From positions 7,018,501 through 7,082,500 of the forward strand of contig JAGUCH010000002.1 in the NCBI GenBank assembly GCA_019096065.1: a stretch of DNA of 64,000 nucleotides, read 5' to 3'. This document shows positions 56,115-64,000 of the stretch, one piece after another. This DNA is from Paracyclopina nana. Its lineage: Eukaryota > Arthropoda > Copepoda > Cyclopoida > Cyclopettidae. The notes beneath the pieces were generated by a model. The model ran no database searches, was not told where the DNA came from, and was given only the letters and a program-made list of their open reading frames with translations. The stretch's first letter is position 1; each line of letters begins with the position of its first letter. Position numbers and translations under genes: made by a program.

Positions 56115-59100
56115 ATGTCTGCGAAGAAAAACGCAAGCATTTTAAGCTTTTTCAAAAAAGTGCCATCAAATTCGGCGTCTAGTAATGAATCCCCCTGTTC
56201 CAAAGGCGACGGATTTGATAAGAAGAACTTGTCCAAAGAAGAAGAGGATGACATCGCCGAAGCAACCAAATTATGTCTTGAGGACGATGATATGGATGAA
56301 GTTGTGGAACCTAAGGTTGAAAAGAAGAAAAGGAAGCGAATTTCAACGCTAGAGAGTAGCTCAGACGAGGAGTACGACGATGATGTCGAGGACAAAACTT
56401 TTACTCCAAACAAAAAGCTAAAACTTGTCGACCGTAACTCTCCTTTCACCACTCCCAAATCGGCTTTGCCAAAAAAGTCAAGCATCAAGAAAGAGAAGGA
56501 AAATGCTTCGCCGCCTGCGTTGAAATTAAAGTCATTGGCCAAGTTTTCACACGATAGCGAAACTCCTACCAAGTCCAACGATCAAGCACTGAAAAGCAAG
56601 CTGTCTATGTTTGCTTCACCTTCTCTTTCCAAGGAAGAAAGAAGTGGCAGTGCAGACTCCTTTCCTCATTTGTCTTATGCTTTCTTGGACTCGTCTAAAA
56701 TTATGGATCGCAACAAAAGGAGGCCTGACGATCCGAACTATGATTGTGGAACTCTGTTTGTCCCCGACTCATTCATCAAAGGTTTGACACCTGCCCAAAA
56801 GCAATGGTGGGAGTTCAAGTCGCTGCATTTTGACAAGATTCTCTTTTTCAAAATGGGCAAGTTTTACGAGTTGTTCCATATGGATGCCGTCATTGCCGTC
56901 GAGAGATGCGGTTTACTGTACATGAAAAAAGAAATGGCTCATTGTGGTTTTCCGGAAGCAGCCTATGAGAGGTATGCTGAAGTTCTGGTCAATCTCGGCT
57001 TCAAGGTAGCTCGCATTGAACAAACTGAGACCCCGGCTGATATGGAGGATCGTGTTAAGTCAACGCCTAAGTCAACAAAATTTGACAAAGTCGTCAGGCG
57101 CGAATTGTGCCAGATTACAACTACTGGAACAAGACTAAATCCCAATAGCTCTAGGTCCTCCGAGGATCTTTGCTATTTGACGGCTGTAACTGCGAGTAAG
57201 GATGTGGATGAAAGAGTTATCAAAGTTGGACTTTGCTTTGTGGACACAACTGTTGGTCTCATTCATTTGAGCCAATTTGACGACGACAAAAATCTGAGCT
57301 GCCTCGAAACTCTGCTTGCATTAAACCCTCCAAGTGAAATCCTACATGATAAATCTAAGCAAGATGTTCTTTCCAATATGCTTGGCAAGTTTTCAGCTGT
57401 GAGTAAACGTCCTATGTCGTTCCCTGATGGTTCTAAGACCCTCAAGTTGGTTCACGATTACTATGGTGACGACAAGAATGAGTGGCCTGAAGAGTTCGCC
57501 AATCACCATCTGGATGATTCAGACAATCTTGGACTGACTCCAAATAGACAGTCTGAGTTGTCACTCGCTGCTTTTGGGGCTGTTATCCTTTACTTGTCGG
57601 ATGCCATGATCGACACTGTTGTGCTCAGCCAGAAAAAAGTCAAAAATGTTCATCCCTCTGTGGACTTGAAGCTTTCCATTGAAGTCAATGATCAGCCGTT
57701 GGGTGCAAATATGATTCTGGATAACAAGACGCTGAAACATTTGGACATCATTCCCGAAGCAGGAGCTGGGTTGTTTTCTGTCATTGACAAAACGATGACA
57801 CCTATGGGCAAACGAATGCTGAGGCAATGGGTGTGCATGCCTCTGCTCAAGATTGAGGCCATTATCGAGCGTCAGAACTTCATCAGATTTTTTGAAGAAA
57901 ACCCTGAAGTTGTCCACAAGCTGAAAACAGATCTGAAAGGCCTTCCTGATCTCGAACGGCTTGTTTCCTCTATTCATGCTTCAGGCTTAAAGTTACCTCC
58001 TGATCACCCAGAGCAAAGGGCAATTTACTACGAAAATGTTAGCTATGCTAGCAAAAAAGTGGCCAAGCTTTTAGCAGCCCTCGAATCTCTTGAGAAACTT
58101 CATTGCCTTTTTAAAAAGAAGCTTCGTTTAGAGGATGAGAGCATTTTTAATGCTCTTGTGGTCAGAAAGTTCCCAGATTTGTCTTCAATGTTGGAATTTT
58201 TCAAGGAAGCATTCAACCATTCTGAGGCACAGAAAAGTGGCAAAATCATTCCTAAGAAGGGCGTGGATGAGGACTATGATGCCGCCAAGACTGACAGATC
58301 CAAGCTAGAAGCGGATCTTGATGAGTATTTGGATCAACAGAAAAAATACTTTGGAACTAAAGATGTGAAATATTTTGGCAGTGGCAACAACATGTACCAA
58401 CTCGAGGTGCCGGAAGGTGTTGCTGATAAGAAGGCCAAATCGTCTTACACCCTCAGCTCTAAACGCAAAGGCTTCAAAAGGTACACCACCGAAGAAACTC
58501 GTGACTTCCTAGCCAGGCAAATAAAAGTGGATGAAGCAGAAGCGTTGGCCTTGTCTGAGGTTAACCGAAAGATATTCTTGAAGTTCTCAGAGTATGAACC
58601 TCTTTTCAACACTGCCATAGGATTGACTTCAATCACTGATGCAATGTTAAGCTTGTACTTGTACAGCGTGAGCCTCGGAGAAGAATCATGTTTCCCTAAG
58701 CTTGTCAAAGCGAAGCAAGGCGTAGCGCATCTCAAGTTCATCAATGGCCGACATCCCATTGTTATTTCGGCCACTCCTGATGTTGCTTTTATTCCCAATG
58801 ACTTTGAACTGGATGATCATATGGCCATATTAACTGGTGCAAACATGGGTAAATATGCTGATTTCTATCACAAAAATGGTGTTCTCACGAATTGCTCGTT
58901 TCGGGAAACCGTACTTTGATCTACGTTTTAAGATCTTCAGGGTGTTAATGTTTTATGATCCACGACCATATTTTTAAGATCGAAGGCTGAGTAGCTGGAG
59001 ACAATTTTGCACCTGTGTTTTTAAGTCTATTGGCGTCTGTTTTAAGATCCACTATGATCTGTTTTAATGCCCTGTTTATCTACAACGACTATTTCAGTCA

Positions 59101-60005
59101 TAACTTTTAAAAGCAGTCTTGCATAAAAGGGCTAACCTCCAAACCTTACTTTGGTTTAGTCTGTCCTTACAGATTATTGAATTGGGTCTCAGAAACCTTA
59201 ACCCAATTTTCTCACATTTTTTTGTAAGAAACTCTATTAACAAAAGTATTAACAAAACGGACCCCTTTTTATATCAAAGTACTGGCACCCCTCGTTTCGT
59301 TACCTTTTTTCACACCATAAGAATGATGCAGTTTCGGATAATTCACATAAAGAGCAATGCAAACATTGCGTGACTTTTTTTGCAAATTTAGCTGAGCCAA
59401 CAATAATCATTTTTATGTTTTTAGGTGGCAAATCAACTCTGATGCGTCAAACCGCGTTACTTTGCATCCTGGCTCAGATTGGATGCAAAGTACCTTCACA
59501 AGAATTTGAGCTATCTCCTGTCGACCGCATTTTCACCAGGATTGGTGCTTCGGACAACATTTTCGAAAAGGAGTCGACCTTTTTCGTTGAGCTCTCTGAA
59601 ACTAACATCATTCTTAACTACGCCACTGCTCATTCTTTGGTGCTTGTTGATGAATTAGGGCGAGGGACTACAACGTTTGATGGCTGCGCCATTGCATATG
59701 CTGTTGCCAAATTCCTAACCAGAAAGAAATGCCGCACCATTTTCTCCACTCACTACCATGAACTCACAAAAGAGTTTGTCATGCGTCACGACATGAAGTT
59801 ATACCACATGTCTGTCATGGAAGATGACGAAGACATCGTGTTCATGTACACTGTGGCCTCTGGACCATGCTCAAAATCGCACGGTTTCAACGCTGCAAAG
59901 TTGGCTGGAATTCCACCTGATATAATCGCTAAGGGTCTCAAGGTTGCTGAACAATTTGAAGAAGAGCAAGCAAACTTGCTTGAACTGGCAGAAATTATTC
60001 AATAA
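56115..60005 (+). CDS. MSH6: DNA mismatch repair protein MSH6
   Basis: MSH6 pairs with MSH2 (MutS-alpha) to detect base mismatches and short loops. Exons 56115-58848 and 59425-60005 give 1104 residues; the 576-bp intron splits the P-loop after ATG G. The N-terminus has a PCNA-binding-type motif (SILSFF at 9-14, Asn rather than Gln opening it) and a long charged region without a PWWP domain. The mismatch-contacting Phe-x-Glu is F250-Y-E252 (GKFYELF). Walker A reads TGANMGGKST, with Ala for the usual Pro. Walker B is LVLVDELGRGTTTFDG, followed by STHYHEL. The stop codon lies inside the AATAAA at 60001-60006. Confidence 0.95.
58849..59424 (+). other. MSH6 intron, longest recognised intron in the window
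   Basis: GTAAAT donor and TTTTTAG acceptor. It carries several TTTTAAGATC words and no other recognisable content. Short frames in it are not coding. Confidence 0.85.
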
Positions 60006-60016
60006 ACCCTTGACGT

Positions 60017-61170
60017 TTATTTGTCTTTTTTTGAAAACGGGGCGACAACTACTGAGGGTAAGACTTGCTTCGAAAATACAAATGTCTTGACTTGGCGAAA
60101 GAAGTAGATGAATACAATAAGTATTGACATGTATTGAACCCAGGCCCATTTGAGCATCTGCCAAAATCCAGTGTAGTAAGTAATATTTTGGACGGGATAG
60201 TTCAAATGTAGGTTAAGCTCAAATGGGCTTCCAAGTCCAGTGGAGCCCCTCTCCCAAATTGTATAGTCGTTAGATAGCCTCAAGCTCACTAGAAGAAAGT
60301 TTGTATCAAAATACATATCGGAAAAAAGCTCCTTACGTACCGTTTCTTTGGCTGTATTCATGAATGATTTTGTTGAACTTGAAGACATCAGCAAAAATGC
60401 TTGTTTTGTTAAATATTGGCTGGGCAAATCGATCGTCGATTCCTTTGTGAGCTAATGGTTGCTTTTGCACCATAGTAAGGTCTCCAGTAGTTGTCAGCCC
60501 AGTAGTTGGTAGCCCTGATGAGGCTGTTAAGTAGATGAGTCCTTGCATATGAAATGTTGAGAATTTCTAAAAAAAGAAATCGTTTAAGCAAGTTGCTACA
60601 AAGTCAATGTGCTTATTGAGCTGAATACGTACGTAAAGCCTAACATCGAAGAGGAGAAATAACTGAAAGCCATAAATTGTCTCAGAGTCGTCCATGGGAA
60701 CCTCAATTTTTATGTCAATGTAATCCAGCTTGCCATCGCGATTCCAATCAGTTTCAGCGCTCTGTCAAAATTTGCTGTGTTTGTGAAAAGCAGCATAAAG
60801 TTAGCTTTCTAACCTGTATTTTAGGAGTTCTGATCTTATTGTCCAATAATGCGTTGAAGTTAGGAAAGGTGCTCCATCCTATGGTCTTGTCAGCATCTGC
60901 AGTTTCCATCAAAATAAGAAGCTCATGCTCAAAATGGATATCGGGCTGCTCTTCGTAAGCATCCACCTTTTGCCAAAATCCTAAGTATCCATTTCGAGCA
61001 AATCAAGTGACAATTCAGTAAGTTTTGTTCGTCAAACCTTGGCTTCGGTAAGCTATCAGTAGAGGTGCAACAAAAGTGAGGACGGTAGTTATTGCGTAGA
61101 AAATGGTTACTTTAGAGCAATAATTCGTCTTGTAAGTCCAATTAGCCGAATGAGAGAATACGGTATACAT
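60017..61170 (-). CDS. TMEM231: Transmembrane protein 231 (ciliary transition zone)
   Basis: TMEM231 belongs to the MKS/B9 complex at the ciliary transition zone, where it restricts membrane protein entry. Five exons on the minus strand: 61038-61170, 60814-60980, 60633-60761, 60341-60566 and 60017-60288, giving 308 residues (human 316). It has an N-terminal membrane span (about 19-38), the family segment GFWQKVDAYEEQP, DWNRDGKLDYIDIKIEVP, and a C-terminal span within GFWQMLKWAWVQYMSIL. The fourth intron is only 52 bp. The AATAAA (60016-60021 on the minus strand) overlaps the stop codon, and the gene is tail to tail with MSH6. Confidence 0.93.
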
Positions 61171-61320
61171 TTTGAGCGAAGTTCACTCATTTGCCGGAAA
61201 GCAGCTTGGTTCAGGTATTTATTGCGAGAAAGCGGAAAGCAGAGTGCTCAGGTATCCAATTAATGAAGAAAGGTTGCGTGAGTTCAAATTGTCATTTTGC
61301 GATGAAAAGTTCCGATAGAC
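61171..61320 (-). promoter_or_regulatory. TMEM231 upstream region and 3' end of the cysteine-rich gene
   Basis: 150 bp separate the TMEM231 start from the stop of the next gene on the same strand. A minus-strand AATAAA at about 61218-61223 could end the upstream transcript. No TATA box evident. Confidence 0.4.
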
Positions 61321-61743
61321 TTAAACGCATGCACCAGTGCATTGAATGCACGTGACTCGCCCAAATTGGCAATCTCTAAGACACTGATTCACGCCACCAA
61401 CGCAGTTTTGACATTGTTTAGCTATTGTGGGATCATCTTTGCAAGCCGAGCACAGATTGCAATTAGCGAAACAGTCAAAATTCCGAGGATCTTCGCCATT
61501 GAACCTGGCTTTGCACACTTGACACCGTGAAGGTGAACATTGAGACCTATAGAGAGTATTTTCCATTAATGCTACGGATTTTGCACACCTAAAACGGAAA
61601 GTTGTAATCAACAACTCTTACCAGCAAATGTCAACAAGCAGGAGTGTTAAGATGATCGAGGCAAAAAGTACCTTGGAAATGAAAAGAGTGTTTATGGTCC
61701 TTTTCAATTGCCTGATCTGTTTATATAAGCTTACCTTCTTCAT
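61321..61743 (-). CDS. Small cysteine-rich secreted peptide, unknown family
   Basis: Three coding exons on the minus strand: 61735-61743 (Met-Lys-Lys only), 61622-61671 and 61321-61588, joined in frame for 108 residues. The first two exons form a signal peptide (MKKVLFASIILTLLLVDICW). The mature part has 14 cysteines, mostly as C-x2-C pairs, and no long hydrophobic stretch. It is probably a disulfide-stabilised extracellular protein. I do not recognise the family and assign no activity. The nine-base first coding exon is unusual but has good donor and acceptor sites. A TATA box and initiator stand upstream. Confidence 0.75.
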
Positions 61744-61755
61744 CGTGGCTGCGCA

Positions 61756-61800
61756 GAATGACTAAAACCATCGCGGTAGAATAGCCCCCTATTTATAAGA
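61756..61800 (-). promoter_or_regulatory. TATA box and initiator of the cysteine-rich peptide gene
   Basis: On the minus strand TCTTATAAAT (61791-61800) is followed about 30-35 bases later by TCATTC (61756-61761), a match to the arthropod initiator. Translation starts at 61743, so the 5' UTR would be only about 16 bases. TATA-driven promoters are typical of highly expressed, tissue-restricted genes. Confidence 0.6.
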
Positions 61801-63438
61801 TATATTTCTGCGCTGGTTGAATGCTACAACGTAGAAAAAACAGCGACAGCGTCGTTCGGGCAGAATGAGCTCACAGGAGATGCAAGATGGTCATCAAACA
61901 GGTGCAGCTTGCATAACATGCCTCTTTACGCAAAAAACGTATTTTGAACACGCTCTCAAGGCTTACTAACCGAGAGCGGGTTTAAGGATTAATGTTCGAG
62001 AGCTATACGGTTTTTTTCTCTCCTTTTTCCAATTTTAATGCCTTTATTTACTACATAGCCAAACTTTTAAACGTAAATGCCTCAAAGCTAAGGAAAGCTC
62101 ATAATTTCTAAAAGCTCTTTCAACCTAAGTTGATCTTGGGATAGTAATGTTCCTTAGACTATTTTCAATCGATCTCAAATTATATCAAACTCATTAATAC
62201 GCCGGAGCTTTCGCACGAAATAGTTTAAAGATATCTTTGAACGAGCCCGCGAATTTCAGCAAATATTCTTGGCATTTTAGAAGTACGCTTTTTAGGAACA
62301 TCTTGAGGTACTTCATTCACAACAGCCTACTTTTAGCCGGAACTAGCTATCAGCGAATAGATGACTCTTTAAACCGAGTTGACAAAAATTAATACCGTCT
62401 TTTAGACCGGGAACGATATGTATCCTACAGGCCATTCAGGTGTGTCGGTTCTTTTCATCTCGTTCGTTTAGCAAATTTTTTGTGTGCCCACTGAGATAAC
62501 ATTTTGAAAGCGTGAGGTTTTTTTGCTCATTGTCTGAGGACTAGGCCAGAATTGATCAGTGACATCCGATAGGGTAATGTGCCAAAACGTGCTCTGCACA
62601 TGTGCAAAAATGTGTCCGTTTTCTGTCTGATGAACTATAAGCTTTCCTGCAGGAGCTACAACATTTTTGAGAACAAAGGACAAATAAATGCCGAGGTTTT
62701 TTTAGAGAAGAGATAAGTTCACTCTAGAGTCAACAACATCTTATCAAGAAAAGAAAAACTTGGCTATCATGTGCGAATTAGGAATTCAGCAGAGAAGTGG
62801 TTTGTGCTGCGAGGTTGCGTGGCCGCCTTACATAGTTTTGAGCGCTTCCTATGTTGCCCCAGGCTGCTACTCACCTGTAACAATGAACGCATTGAACGAA
62901 AACTTTAAGGCTTAGGGAAAAAATTCACGTTGACTTTTTGTTGAAATTTTCGGCCACTCTTTGCAAATATAAATGAGCCCTGTGATTGCAAGCATATTTA
63001 AAAGAATGTTAGCGCTGGAGCAATATTCAAAAATGTATTGAGCTGGTCAGATTAATGCTGAATAGTTGTTGCAGTTTAGTAGGCTCGTCTTAGATCGACC
63101 AGACTCAATCCATTCATGAAAACACAGGTGCCATAGATATCATTTCGCCAAACGCAATAGTAAATATGTTGCCAATTTGCTGCGTGTTAAATGACTTAAA
63201 TCAACCATATCAAAATGTAGCCGTTTAAATCAAGAGCCCTTGAGAGCTCAGCAAATCTAATTTGTTAGCATTCCTCTAACTAGTAACTGAAATATTTTGG
63301 CATCGTTGGCGTAAGGCAGGTTGTTACGCTTACTCAAGAGTTTCGAGGGAATGTGAGAAAATAGTTTGCTACTTCCCACGACGATTTGGGCGTGATGGAC
63401 TCAAAATAAGATGCCGCCGTTGCCGTGAACATATCAGA
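61801..63438. other. Intergenic DNA upstream of CNK, no gene seen
   Basis: AT-rich DNA without a recognisable frame or repeat. It must contain the promoter, and perhaps non-coding 5' exons, of the CNK gene. Confidence 0.55.
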
Positions 63439-64000
63439 ATGGCATACGTCAACGTCCTCGGGTGGAGAAGTGAGCAAGTGGCCCAATGGCTGCGAGGCCT
63501 CGACGACAGCATCTACCCCTACTGCCACTACTTCGTCAACAATAATGTCAACGGCCAACAGTTGCTCAATTTGACCGTCAGTGATCTGATCAAACTCCAT
63601 GTCGAGAAAATGGGACACCAAGAGATCATTCTTGAAGGCCTCGATAGGCTCCGAAACTTGGTAAGTCAATAGCATCATCACAGTAGTTTGAGGGCTTCCA
63701 CCTGTAAACCGTTTTCTTTTAGCACTCGCATTTAGACACAGAAAATCTGCAATATTTGGCATTAAAGCTCAGTTGCAAAGCTCGATCATTGTTCAACGAG
63801 ATATGTATGATGGAGTCATCCAAGGCTCTCCATCCGACACCATCGCCTACCGTAAATTCCGCCCGGCAAAGCAGGCATAAGGTGGATACGTCCACGATGT
63901 CTGCCGTCGCAGAAGTTTTGGACGCCTTAATGATCATTTTGAACTGGCTAGACAAACCGCCGTTCGGTTCGCCCATAGGAGTTCCATCGGACGAAAGAAG
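63439..64000 (+). CDS. CNK: Connector enhancer of KSR (CNK) scaffold, 5' part only
   Basis: CNK proteins scaffold Ras/Raf/MAPK and Rho-family signalling at the membrane. Two exons are visible: 63439-63660 and 63723 to the window edge, joined in phase over a 62-bp intron (GTAAGT ... TTTAG). The first 74 residues are a SAM domain (WRSEQVAQWLRGLDDSIYPY, then GHQEIILEGLDRLRNL). The second exon begins the CRIC domain (HLDTENLQYLALKLSCKA...). The rest of the gene, including the expected PDZ and PH domains, lies outside the window. Confidence 0.88.

Noticed and set aside
59119..59373. ORF inside the MSH6 intron
   Set aside because: It lies wholly within a GT..AG intron that joins the two halves of the Walker A motif in frame.

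Overview
The window looks like nuclear DNA of a protostome animal, most likely an arthropod and perhaps a crustacean. Metazoan-only families are present (IQSEC-type Arf exchange factor, CNK, TMEM231). Most introns are 50-65 bp with GT..AG ends, promoters show arthropod-like TATA/initiator signals, and a BEL/Pao and a Ty3/Gypsy element are inserted. The species cannot be named from sequence alone.

Layout. 1-9.9 kb holds a foldback-type repeat carrying a nested Transib-like miniature transposon, two ~300 bp tandem repeats, and a young Ty3/Gypsy element (3669-8810) that has lost the core of its reverse transcriptase. 9.9-17.5 kb is a repeat complex: a 9-bp minisatellite interrupted by two foldback elements, followed by a third foldback element built from GGCACACAAT units. 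17.8-20.1 kb is a cytosolic purine 5'-nucleotidase gene (NT5C2-like, seven exons). A unit of about 6.4 kb (13930-20315) holding that gene and the third foldback element is repeated almost perfectly in tandem at 20316-26687, so the window has two NT5C2 genes. PYROXD1 (minus) and a two-CXXC-finger nuclear protein (plus) then share a 224 bp divergent promoter, followed by RPL15 (minus), a small secreted-protein gene (plus), a gene-poor stretch of about 4.6 kb, and an IQSEC/Schizo-type Sec7-PH gene (38.5-41.0 kb).

41.5-54 kb holds another foldback copy with a hAT-like miniature element inside it, then a complete-length BEL/Pao retrotransposon (43095-53854, 10.8 kb). Besides gag-pol, the BEL element has a third, uninterrupted ORF of 1128 codons in the position where some elements carry env. 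This protein has no membrane features. It shows three zinc knuckles and a region that reads like a divergent DEDD (RNase D/WRN-type) 3'-5' exonuclease fold. This is the most unusual object in the window.

54-64 kb holds two minisatellites, a hAT-like miniature element with an 8-bp target duplication, MSH6 (plus) tail to tail with TMEM231 (minus) with only 11 bp between stop codons, a TATA-driven gene for a cysteine-rich secreted peptide (minus), and the first two exons of a CNK scaffold gene running off the right edge.

The host genes are unrelated single-function genes with no operon logic. NT5C2 handles nucleotides, PYROXD1 is an oxidoreductase tied to tRNA ligase, eL15 is ribosomal, IQSEC and CNK act in Arf and Ras signalling, MSH6 acts in mismatch repair, and TMEM231 in the ciliary transition zone. 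The accessory interest lies in the mobile and foldback DNA. Exon boundaries were read by eye from splice consensus and reading-frame continuity, and were not checked against transcripts.
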